Assembly: GCA_036488725.1 (NCBI GenBank)
Contig: DASXHD010000043.1
Coordinates: 12,725 to 76,724, forward strand
DNA from: DASXHD01 sp036488725
GTDB taxonomy: Bacteria; Myxococcota_A; Polyangia; Polyangiales; Polyangiaceae
Direction: 5' to 3'
DNA: 64,000 bases
Made by a program: the position numbers and the translations under genes
Notes under the pieces: generated by a model
The model's database searches: none
What the model was told of the DNA's origin: nothing
The model's input: only the letters and a program-made list of their open reading frames with translations
Shown: in pieces, positions 52,428-60,286 of the stretch
How positions within the stretch are numbered: the first letter of the stretch is position 1
Layout: each line of letters opens with the position of its first letter

Positions 52428-53872
52428 CCCTCGAGCTGGCCGAGAGCCTACTCCTCGCGGAGGCGATTTCGCCGCGCGCGCTCGCGCGGGGGCTCTTTCT
52501 CGAAGCGACGCAGCAGATGCCGCTCGTGCAGGCGCTCCTCGCGACCGGGGCGATCGACGAGGCGAAGCTCGAGGCCGCGCTCGCGCGTCCGGGCGAGCCT
52601 CCGCCGCTCGGGACGATCACGCCGTCGCTCTCGCTCGCCGCGCGGCTGCCGCGCGGGCTCTGCGCGCGCCTCCTCGCCGTTCCCATCGGGACCGACGCCG
52701 ACACGGGCGCGATCGACGTCGCGCTGGTCGACGACGGCGACATTCACGCGGCGACCGAGGTCGCGTTTTTTCTCCGCGCGAACGTGCGCGTGCATCGCGC
52801 GACGGCGTCGGCGCTGCGCGCGGCAGTCGAGCAGCTCCAAGCGGCGGCGGGCACCGAGAGCGAAGCGCCCGCGCTCGAACGTTCGCGCACGCCGATTTGG
52901 GGCACGCCCGTGGTGAGCGTCGTCCCGCAGCAAACGCCGCACGCGGCGCCGGCCGAGATGGCGATCCCGCTCATGCGGCGCTCGGCGACGCCGCCGCCGC
53001 CGGTCGGACGAGACGACAGCGCGGTCCTCGAGCTCCGCACGCCGGCCTCCTCGCGCGGCGTCGCCGGCCCAGACACGGAACGGTCCGAGCCGCCAGACGC
53101 GGGACGACGCGAGCCGTCGCTCGACGAGCCCGTCTTCGCGCTCAAACCTCCGGGCTCGCTCCGGCGCCCGGTCGCCGTGATGATCGCCGAGACGCAGCTC
53201 CAGCCGAACGCCGCGGTCACGATTCCCGCGCCGAGAGATCCGCGCCACTCGATGGTGACTGCTCCGGCGCCCGCGCGTCGCTCCGAGCCGCCGCCGAAGA
53301 TCGAGCTCCGCCGATCGTCGCTCCCGCGCATCGCTTCGGATCCGCCGCAGGCGGGACGGCGCCAAACCTCGATGCCGCCGGCGAGCCTGGGCGCGCCGCG
53401 GCTTCCGTTTCCAGACGCAGGTCCCGTGCTCGCGGCGATGGACGAAGCCAACGACCGCGACGCGATCATCGCGCTCCTCATCTCGGGCATGCGCGTCGTC
53501 GCGCGGCGAGCGGCGATCATGGCCGTGAAGCGCGACGCCTTCGTCGGTTGGTCGTGCAACGCCGAGTTCGGCGACGCCCGCGCGTGGCGCGGCGTTCAAG
53601 TCTCGACCGACGTGCCGAGCGTTCTCGCGACCGCCGCCGCCGGCACGCCGTACCTCGGCCCGCTCTTTCGAACCGACGGCCACATGCCGATCCTCGAGTT
53701 CATGCGAGAGGTCTCGCGCGACGTCGCGGTGATCGGCGTACGCGTCGACATGCACCCCGCGCTCGTCCTCATCGCCGACGAGCTCGGCGACACCGCGCTC
53801 GGCACCAAGCGCCTCGAGCAGCTCGCGAAAGCCGCCGGCGCATCGCTCGCGCGCGTGCTCCGAAAAAAATAG
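52424..53872 (+). CDS. MshEN (T2SS-E N-terminal)-like domain protein
   Basis: A 482-residue soluble protein. The first 140 residues match the MshEN/GspE N-terminal fold (ITPSLSLAARLPRGLCARLLAVPI, VALVDDGDIHAATEVAFFLRANVRV), which can bind c-di-GMP. A long Pro/Arg/Ser-rich low-complexity linker (about residues 150-330) carries a 29-bp repeat at 53337-53365 (DPPQAGRRQ). The C-terminal 150 residues look like a small-ligand GAF-like sensor (AIIALLISGMRVVARRAAIMAV). Overlaps the FtsB gene by GTGA. Confidence 0.78.
   Translation: MTLELAESLLLAEAISPRALARGLFLEATQQMPLVQALLATGAIDEAKLEAALARPGEPPPLGTITPSLSLAARLPRGLCARLLAVPIGTDADTGAIDVALVDDGDIHAATEVAFFLRANVRVHRATASALRAAVEQLQAAAGTESEAPALERSRTPIWGTPVVSVVPQQTPHAAPAEMAIPLMRRSATPPPPVGRDDSAVLELRTPASSRGVAGPDTERSEPPDAGRREPSLDEPVFALKPPGSLRRPVAVMIAETQLQPNAAVTIPAPRDPRHSMVTAPAPARRSEPPPKIELRRSSLPRIASDPPQAGRRQTSMPPASLGAPRLPFPDAGPVLAAMDEANDRDAIIALLISGMRVVARRAAIMAVKRDAFVGWSCNAEFGDARAWRGVQVSTDVPSVLATAAAGTPYLGPLFRTDGHMPILEFMREVSRDVAVIGVRVDMHPALVLIADELGDTALGTKRLEQLAKAAGASLARVLRKK
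53337..53365. repeat. 29-bp exact repeat, copy B
   Basis: Identical over 29 bases to 36756-36784 in an unrelated gene. It is read on the plus strand as SDPPQAGRRQ in a disordered linker, so the two copies encode different peptides. Confidence 0.85.
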
Positions 53873-53884
53873 TACATAACGCGA

Positions 53885-55516
53885 GTGACCTCGCGCAAAG
53901 ACTGGGAAGAAAAAGTCCTCCGCCCGTTCGAGGCCAAGAGCGCTCCGCGCACGCGCGCGCCGCTCCTCGCGGGCCAAACCGACGCCGCTCCGCTCTACGG
54001 TCCCGACGAAGTCGACGCCTCCATCGGCTTCCCCGGCAAGCCTCCCTTCACGCGCGGCATCCAGCCGAACATGTACCGCGGCCGCCTCTGGACGATGCGC
54101 CAGTACGCCGGCTTCGGCACCGCGCGCGAATCGAACGAGCGTTACCGCTATCTCCTCTCGCAAGGGCAAACCGGTCTCAGCGTCGCGTTCGACTTGCCGA
54201 CGCAAATGGGCCGCGACTCCGACGACGCGCAAGCGCGCGGCGAGGTCGGACGCGTGGGCGTCGCGATCGATTCGCTCGACGACATGCGCACGCTCCTCGC
54301 CGGCATCCCGCTCGACAAAGTCTCGACGTCGATGACCATCAACGCGACCGCCGCGATTCTTCTGTGTCTCTACATCGCGGTCGCCGAAGAAGGCGGCGTC
54401 TCGCGCCAAAAAATCTCGGGCACGATCCAGAACGACATCCTCAAAGAGTACATGGCGCGCGGCACGTACATTTATCCGCCGCGTCCTTCCCTCCGGCTCA
54501 TCACCGACATCTTCGCGTTTTGCCAGCGCGAGGTGCCCAAGTGGAACACGATCTCGATCAGCGGCTACCACATCCGCGAAGCGGGGGCCGACGCGATCCA
54601 AGAGGTCGCCTTCACGCTCGCCGACGGCATCGCGTACGTCCAAGCGGCGCTCGCCGCGGGCCTCGACGTCGACGGCTTCGGCGCGCAGCTCTCGTTCTTC
54701 TTCAACGTGCACAACAATCTCTTGGAAGAGGTCGCGAAGTTCCGCGCCGCGCGCCGCATGTGGTGCCGCATCATGGAAGGCTTCGGCGCGAAGACCGATC
54801 GCGCCAAAGCTCTCCGCTTCCACTGCCAGACCGCCGGCATGACGCTCCAAGCCCAGCAGCCTCTCAGCAACGTGGTCCGCGTCACGGTGCAAGCGCTCGC
54901 GGCGGTGCTCGGCGGATGCCAGTCGCTCCACACCAACGGCTTCGACGAAGCGCTCGGCCTCCCGACGGCCGAGGCCGCCACGCTCGCGCTCCGCACGCAG
55001 CAGATCCTCGCGAACGAGTCGGGCGTCGCCGATTTCGTCGACGCGCTCGGCGGCGCTTGGGCCATCGAGTCGATGACCGATCGCATCGAAGCGGGCGCGC
55101 AAAAATACATCGACCGCATCGCCTCGATGGGCGGGATGGTCTCGGCAATCGAGCAAGGCTACCCGCAGCGCGAGATCCAACAGAGCGCTTACGCCTATCA
55201 GCTCGAGATCGAACAAAAGAAGCGAATCATCGTCGGCCTCAACGCGTACGCCGCGAGCGAAAGCGCGCCGGTGCCTATTTTTCAGGTCGATCCGCGCATC
55301 GAAGAGGAGCAGCGCGAGCGCGTCCGCGCGGTCCGCGCCTCGCGCGACGCGTCCGTATGCGCAGCCGCGCTCGAGCGAATCGATCGCGCCGCGCGCGGGA
55401 GCGACAACCTCTTGCCGCTCGTCCTCGACGCTGTGAAGGCGCGCGCCACCGTCGGAGAAATCTCGAACGTCCTCCGCGCAGTCTTCGGCGAGCACACCGA
55501 AACGCTGACCCTCTGA
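53885..55516 (+). CDS. Methylmalonyl-CoA mutase, catalytic (large) subunit without B12 domain
   Basis: A 543-residue adenosylcobalamin-dependent mutase interconverting methylmalonyl-CoA and succinyl-CoA. Motifs: RQYAGFGTA with the Tyr and KEYMARGT with the Arg that distinguish methylmalonyl-CoA mutase from isobutyryl-CoA mutase, SVAFDLPTQMG, SGYHIREAGA. The chain ends near residue 543 with no DxHxxG cobalamin-binding domain, so a separate B12 subunit must exist elsewhere, as in archaeal-type split mutases. GTG start 12 bases after the MshEN gene. Confidence 0.94.
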   Translation: MTSRKDWEEKVLRPFEAKSAPRTRAPLLAGQTDAAPLYGPDEVDASIGFPGKPPFTRGIQPNMYRGRLWTMRQYAGFGTARESNERYRYLLSQGQTGLSVAFDLPTQMGRDSDDAQARGEVGRVGVAIDSLDDMRTLLAGIPLDKVSTSMTINATAAILLCLYIAVAEEGGVSRQKISGTIQNDILKEYMARGTYIYPPRPSLRLITDIFAFCQREVPKWNTISISGYHIREAGADAIQEVAFTLADGIAYVQAALAAGLDVDGFGAQLSFFFNVHNNLLEEVAKFRAARRMWCRIMEGFGAKTDRAKALRFHCQTAGMTLQAQQPLSNVVRVTVQALAAVLGGCQSLHTNGFDEALGLPTAEAATLALRTQQILANESGVADFVDALGGAWAIESMTDRIEAGAQKYIDRIASMGGMVSAIEQGYPQREIQQSAYAYQLEIEQKKRIIVGLNAYAASESAPVPIFQVDPRIEEEQRERVRAVRASRDASVCAAALERIDRAARGSDNLLPLVLDAVKARATVGEISNVLRAVFGEHTETLTL

Positions 55517-55543
55517 CGCGTCGCCGCGCTCCGCGCAAGCTCA

Positions 55544-55555
55544 TGCAGAATACAC
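55544..55555 (+). repeat. TGCA-N3-TACA motif, copy 7 (intergenic)
   Basis: TGCAGAATACAC, 27 bases after the mutase gene stop and next to the inverted repeat at 55561-55585, upstream of the glycosidase-like lipoproteins. Confidence 0.65.
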
Positions 55556-55560
55556 GCATT

Positions 55561-55585
55561 CGCGTTGCGCGATCGGCGTAACGCG
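55561..55585. promoter_or_regulatory. 10-bp inverted repeat upstream of tandem lipoproteins
   Basis: CGCGTTGCGC, a 5-base spacer GATCG, then GCGTAACGCG: reverse complements with one mismatch. No T-run follows, so an operator is more likely than a terminator, 41 bases upstream of the start at 55626. Confidence 0.5.
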
Positions 55586-55625
55586 CTAGGTTGCGCGCCT
55601 TCGGGGTGAGGCAGAAAGGCAGTGC

Positions 55626-56993
55626 ATGAGGCGAAGCGCCGGTTGTGTAGTTGTGCTCTCGATGTTGGTGGTGGCTGCGTGCAGCTCGAACGGAGGAGGT
55701 GACCCCACCGGGGTCGAGGGCCTTTCGACGTTCCCGCATCACCCCGAGCGTCAGGGCACGCCGATCGTGCACGAGCCCGACGGCGGCACGGCGCCCGTCA
55801 GCACGGGCGGCGGAACCAGCGGCGCCGACGCGGCCGTCGCCAAGAGCTGCATCGGCTCGCCGCTGCTCGCCAAGCTCGGCAAGTCGCGCATGATGGTCGG
55901 CGCGTCCATGGCCGACGCGACCGCAGCCGCGACGCCGTTCGACTTTCGCTACCTCTACATCGCAGGCGGGCTCTTCGATTCGAACGTCTGCTCGAGCTGC
56001 GCGTCCGGCTGCACGTCGGGCGGTCTCGACTGCTCGAACAACGGACCGACGTGCAATTGGTGGGGCTGCTGGCAATCGGATCAAAAGCCGCCGGGTCAAT
56101 ACGAGCGCGACTTCCTCACGGCCGCCGCGGCCGAGGGAAAGATCCCGATGATCAGCTACTACACGATCCTCCAAGCGAGCGGCGTCGCCGAGGGCACAGC
56201 CGAAGCGACCGAGGCGGCGACCAACGCGAGCTTCATGACGCGTTACCTCTCGGACTTCCGCTTCATGCTCCAGCAGATCGGATCGACGCTCGCGTTCGTG
56301 CACATCGAGCCCGATTTTTGGGGCTACGCGCAAAAGGCTTCGACCGATCCGCACGCGGCCGCCGCGGTCGCGAGCGCGAACCCGACCGACTGCGGCTCGC
56401 AAGAAAACAGCATCGCCGGCCTCGGGCACTGCATGATCGCGATGACGCGCAAATACGCGCCGAACGCGCTCGTCGGTCTCCACGCTTCGCCTTGGTCGAC
56501 CAACGTCGACGTGACGGCGAACACGAGCCCGTCGTTCGACGTCGCGGCCGAAGCACAAAAGACCGCGGCGTACCTCACGGCCGTCGGCGCCGACGTGAGC
56601 GACTTCATCGTCGTCGAAGCGTCGGACCGCGACGCGGGCTACTACGACACGCAAGGCAAGAGCACGTGGTGGGACGCGACCAACGCGACCCTCCCGTCGT
56701 TCCACCAGGACTTCGCGTGGATGAAGGCGCTCGCCGAAGCGGCGCAGAAACCGCTCTTCGACTGGCAGATCCCCGTCGGAAACATGTCGCTCGCCAACAC
56801 GACCAACGCCTGGCACGACAACCGCGTCGATTATTTCTTCGCGCACATGGACGAGCTCGCTGCCGCGCACGTCTTCGCGATCGCCTACGGCGCGGGCGCG
56901 ACCGGCATGACGACGCCCGAGTCGGACAGCGGCAACCTCGCCGGCAAAGTGCAGTCGTACGTCACGAGCGGCGGTCAGACCTTCTGTCCGTAA
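55626..56993 (+). CDS. Secreted glycosidase-like lipoprotein (tandem copy 1)
   Basis: A 455-residue lipoprotein: signal MRRSAGCVVVLSMLVV, lipobox VAAC. It is followed by an 80-residue linker, then a probable TIM-barrel: FRYLYIAGGLFDS, PMISYYTILQASG, AFVHIEPDFWGY, LVGLHASPWST, DFIVVEASDRDAG, PLFDWQIPVGNMS. The Glu in HIEPDFWG and Glu in VVEASDRDAG are plausible acid/nucleophile residues, but the glycoside hydrolase family is not identified. A Cys-rich loop (CSSCASGCTSGGLDC) is inserted near residue 115. The adjacent gene is a close paralogue. Confidence 0.8.
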   Translation: MRRSAGCVVVLSMLVVAACSSNGGGDPTGVEGLSTFPHHPERQGTPIVHEPDGGTAPVSTGGGTSGADAAVAKSCIGSPLLAKLGKSRMMVGASMADATAAATPFDFRYLYIAGGLFDSNVCSSCASGCTSGGLDCSNNGPTCNWWGCWQSDQKPPGQYERDFLTAAAAEGKIPMISYYTILQASGVAEGTAEATEAATNASFMTRYLSDFRFMLQQIGSTLAFVHIEPDFWGYAQKASTDPHAAAAVASANPTDCGSQENSIAGLGHCMIAMTRKYAPNALVGLHASPWSTNVDVTANTSPSFDVAAEAQKTAAYLTAVGADVSDFIVVEASDRDAGYYDTQGKSTWWDATNATLPSFHQDFAWMKALAEAAQKPLFDWQIPVGNMSLANTTNAWHDNRVDYFFAHMDELAAAHVFAIAYGAGATGMTTPESDSGNLAGKVQSYVTSGGQTFCP

Positions 56994-57012
56994 GCTGATA
57001 ACCTCGGTGGGC

Positions 57013-58314
57013 ATGAGGGGTTTTCTCGTCATGCTCGCGCTCACCGGCGCCGCGTGCAGCAGCACCGGCGCCGGCCCATCCGACGGAGGCAACGACGTCG
57101 TGACCACGCTCGACGGCGGCAACGGCGACGTCGCGCCTCCTTACGACGGCTCGAACGGCACGTGCCTCGGCGCGTCGCTCCTCTCCGAGCTCGGCAAGAC
57201 CAAGCTCATGGTCGGCGCGTCGATGCAAGACGCGACGGCCAAGCTCGCGCCGTTCGACATCCGCTACGTGTATTTGTCCGGCGGGCTCTTCGATGGAAAT
57301 TCGCCTTGTGCAAGTTGTGCCTCGAACTGCACGGCTAAAGGCATTTCTTGCAAGAACGGTGGAGCCGGTTGCGCGTGGTGGGGATGCTGGCAATACGACC
57401 AAGACCCGCCCGGCGCCTACGCGCGGAATTTTTTCTCGACCGCCAACGCCGACGGCGAAATCCCGATGATCACGTATTACGAAATCCTCCACACGAGCGG
57501 CGTGAACGAAGGCGCGCCCGAGGTGACGCAAGCGGCGACCGACGTCTCGGTGATGACGCGCTACTTCGCCGATTGGCGCTTCTTGCTCCAGCAAATCGGA
57601 ACGGCGACCGTCTTGCTCCACATCGAGCCTGATTTTTGGGGCTACGCCGAGCAGACCGGAAAAGACGCCCATCAGCTCGCGGCCGCCGTCGCGAGCGCGA
57701 ACGCGACCGACTGCGCGTCGCAAGAGAACAGCATCGCCGGCATGGGGCGATGCATGGTCGCGATGGTCCGCAAGTACGCGCCCAACGCTCGCGTCGGCCT
57801 GCACGCTTCGGCCTGGTCGACCAACATCGACGTCGCCGAAAACACCAACGCATCGTTCGACGTCACGGTCGAAGCGAAGAAGACCGCCGCGTTCCTCGTC
57901 GCGTGCGGCGCGGACGTGAGCGACTTCGTCGTCGTCGAAGCATCGGATCGCGACGCGGGCTACTACGAATCCATCGGGCGCCAATCGTGGTGGGACGACA
58001 CGAATCAAACGCTCCCGACCTTCCACCAAGACTTCGCGTGGCTCACCGCGCTCGCCGAGGCGGCGAACGCGCCGCTCCTCGATTGGCAGCTCCCGGTCGG
58101 AAACATGTCGCTCCCGAACACGACCAATCACTGGAAAGACAACCGCGTCGATTATTTCTTCGCGCACCCGGACGAGCTCGCCGCGACGCACATGGTCGGC
58201 TTCGCGTTCGGCGCGGGCGCGGGAGACCAGACCTCACCCGAAACCGACGACGGAAACCTCGTCGCCAAGACGAACGCGTATCACACGAGCGGTGGCCAGA
58301 AGCTTTGCCCATAG
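57013..58314 (+). CDS. Secreted glycosidase-like lipoprotein (tandem copy 2)
   Basis: A 433-residue paralogue of the neighbour: signal MRGFLVMLALTG, lipobox AAC, shorter linker, same core motifs (HIEPDFWGY, VVVEASDRDAG, LLDWQLPVGNMS). In the Cys-rich loop (CASCASNCTAKGISCKNG) codon use turns A/T-rich for about 70 bases (57295-57365), unlike the rest of the gene and unlike copy 1. ATG at 57013; GTG 57007 is possible. The end overlaps the LMF gene by 23 bases. Confidence 0.8.
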   Translation: MRGFLVMLALTGAACSSTGAGPSDGGNDVVTTLDGGNGDVAPPYDGSNGTCLGASLLSELGKTKLMVGASMQDATAKLAPFDIRYVYLSGGLFDGNSPCASCASNCTAKGISCKNGGAGCAWWGCWQYDQDPPGAYARNFFSTANADGEIPMITYYEILHTSGVNEGAPEVTQAATDVSVMTRYFADWRFLLQQIGTATVLLHIEPDFWGYAEQTGKDAHQLAAAVASANATDCASQENSIAGMGRCMVAMVRKYAPNARVGLHASAWSTNIDVAENTNASFDVTVEAKKTAAFLVACGADVSDFVVVEASDRDAGYYESIGRQSWWDDTNQTLPTFHQDFAWLTALAEAANAPLLDWQLPVGNMSLPNTTNHWKDNRVDYFFAHPDELAATHMVGFAFGAGAGDQTSPETDDGNLVAKTNAYHTSGGQKLCP

Positions 58315-59818
58315 GCTCTTCGTTCGCGATGAAGACGGACGCTACCTCGGCGCGCGCTGGCTCTTCTTGCGCGCGCTCGGCGTGTTTCATTTTTCGGTCT
58401 TCTATTCGCTCGCGTTCCAAATTCGAGGCCTCCTCGGCGACCGCGGGATTTTGCCGGTTTCGCAGCTTTTTCCGTTCATCGCCTCGCGCGCTGGGCTCGG
58501 CCGCTTCTGGCTGATCCCGTCGGTCCTCTGGATCGCGCCCAACGATCGAGGCCTCGCCGCGCTCGTCGTCGTCGGGCTCTTCGCGTCGCTCTTGCTCGTC
58601 TTCGACGTCGCGCCGCGCGCGTGTCTCGTCGTTTGCGGCGTTCTCTTTCTTTCGTTCGTCACCGCCGCGCAAGACTTCTCGTCTTACCAGTCCGAGGGCA
58701 TGCTCCTCGAAGCGACCGCCGCCGCGTTCGTCCTCGCGCCGAGCGGCCTTCGCCCAGGTCTCGCGCCCGAGCAGCCGCCGACGCGCGCCGCGCGCCTCCT
58801 CGTCGTCTGGGAGTGCTTCCGTATCTACTTCGAGTCGGGCGTGGCGAAGATCGCGAGCGGCGACCGGAGCTGGCGCGATCTCACGGCGATGGACCACTAC
58901 TACCAAAACGGTCCGCTCCCGACGTGGATCGGCTGGTGGGCGCAGCAGCTGCCGCACGGGTTTCACGCGTTCACGGCGTTCTTCACGTTGCTGGTCGAGC
59001 TCGGGCTCGTGTTCGGCGTTTTCTTTCCGCAGCGCGGCGTCCGCTTGCCGGTCTTCGCGATGCTCACCGCGCTTCAAATCGGCATCATCGCGACGGCAAA
59101 TTATTGCTTCCTCAATCATCTCGTCCTCGCGCTCGGCTTGCTCCTGGTCGACGACGCCTCGCTCGCGTGGCTCACGCGTGGCCGCATTCGACTTCCCTCC
59201 CCGGTGCCGCGCGCGACACGGCCGTGGCGAGTCCGCGCCGCCGCCGCTTGGATCGTCCTCCTCTTCTATGCGTCGCTCGCCGTCTTCGCCTTCGAGGGCG
59301 CGCCCGAGCCGATGTCGTGGCTGGCCGCGCCGGCGAACGCCCTCGCGAATCTCCGCCTCGCCAATCGTTACGGTCTCTTCGCGCGCATGACGAACGTGCG
59401 TTACGAGATCGAATTCCAAGGCTCGGTCGACGGCGCGACGTGGGTGCCTTACCGCTTCAAGTACAAACCGCAAGCGCTCGACGAGGCGCCGGGAATCTAC
59501 GCGCCGTACCAGCCGCGCTTCGAATGGAACCTGTGGTTCTGCGCGGTCGCCGAAGAGGGCGTCCCGCGGAGCCGCATCGACGACGTCGCCGATCAGACTT
59601 GCCCCTGGGTCCTCCGCACGAAAGCGCTTCTCCTCGAGCGCTCGCCCGACGTGCTCTCGCTCTTCCGTGACGATCCCTTCGCGGATCGACCGCCGCGCTA
59701 CGTGCGCGCGGTTCTCTGGCGATACTGGATGACCGACCCGCAGACGCTTCGCGCGACGGGAAATTATTGGCGCCGCGAGCGCATCGCGCTCTACGGCGAC
59801 GAGCTCTTCGACAACTAG
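58292..59818 (+). CDS. Lipase maturation factor-like membrane protein
   Basis: A 508-residue, about 10-helix protein of the LMF1-like family: ALGVFHFSVFYSLAFQIRGL, SYQSEGMLLEATAAAFV, CFRIYFESGVAKIASGDRSWRDLTAMDHYYQNGPLPTW (family-specific stretch), and a C-terminal soluble part ending in LWRYWMTD. Eukaryotic LMF1 folds lipases in the ER; bacterial members are uncharacterised membrane enzymes or chaperones. GTG start lies within the end of the preceding gene, suggesting coupling with the glycosidase-like lipoproteins. Confidence 0.87.
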   Translation: MARSFAHRLFVRDEDGRYLGARWLFLRALGVFHFSVFYSLAFQIRGLLGDRGILPVSQLFPFIASRAGLGRFWLIPSVLWIAPNDRGLAALVVVGLFASLLLVFDVAPRACLVVCGVLFLSFVTAAQDFSSYQSEGMLLEATAAAFVLAPSGLRPGLAPEQPPTRAARLLVVWECFRIYFESGVAKIASGDRSWRDLTAMDHYYQNGPLPTWIGWWAQQLPHGFHAFTAFFTLLVELGLVFGVFFPQRGVRLPVFAMLTALQIGIIATANYCFLNHLVLALGLLLVDDASLAWLTRGRIRLPSPVPRATRPWRVRAAAAWIVLLFYASLAVFAFEGAPEPMSWLAAPANALANLRLANRYGLFARMTNVRYEIEFQGSVDGATWVPYRFKYKPQALDEAPGIYAPYQPRFEWNLWFCAVAEEGVPRSRIDDVADQTCPWVLRTKALLLERSPDVLSLFRDDPFADRPPRYVRAVLWRYWMTDPQTLRATGNYWRRERIALYGDELFDN

Positions 59819-59858
59819 AAATTGGGCCATCGCCGGGCGCGCCATTTAGCTTTGCCGC

Positions 59859-60266
59859 ATGAAGATGCCGCGCCGCGCGTTCCGCCGTTTCGTCCGGATC
59901 GATTGCCAAGTCGTTCGCGAGCACGACTTCCGCGTCGTCGGCGATCTCGCACTCGATCTCTCCGAGCGGGGCATGCTCGTCCGCACCGACGCGCGCGTCC
60001 TCACCGGCGAGGACGTCGTCGTCTGTTTCAAACCGCCGCGCAGCAACCGCTACGTCGACGCGCTCGGCCACGTCGCGCGCGTGATCCACGGGCGCCGCCC
60101 CGGTGACGGCGGACGCCGCCTCGGCATCGAGCTCCACGCGATGGACGAGAGCGATCGTCACCACCTCTGGGAGTGCCTGCGCGGCCTGCCCGCGCCTGAC
60201 CCGATGCGCGATCCCGCGCGCGGCATCGTCGGGCGCCTCGCGCCGATTCCGTCGCCGCGCGGGTAG
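59859..60266 (+). CDS. PilZ-domain protein
   Basis: A 135-residue single-domain PilZ protein, a c-di-GMP receptor family. RRAFRRFVRIDCQV at residues 5-18 has the RxxxR motif, and LDLSERGMLVRT is the (D/N)xSxxG motif. Effects on motility or exopolysaccharide are typical, target unknown. ATG at 59859. It may share a transcript with the MopE-like lipoprotein, 20 bases downstream. Confidence 0.88.
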   Translation: MKMPRRAFRRFVRIDCQVVREHDFRVVGDLALDLSERGMLVRTDARVLTGEDVVVCFKPPRSNRYVDALGHVARVIHGRRPGDGGRRLGIELHAMDESDRHHLWECLRGLPAPDPMRDPARGIVGRLAPIPSPRG

Positions 60267-60286
60267 CTGCGCTATCCTACGAGGCG

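Noticed and set aside
52448..55495. Minus-strand open frame of about 1000 codons over the MshEN and mutase genes
   Set aside because: It has no domain, is rich in Arg/Ala/Asp and lies opposite strongly conserved genes; typical G+C-rich shadow.
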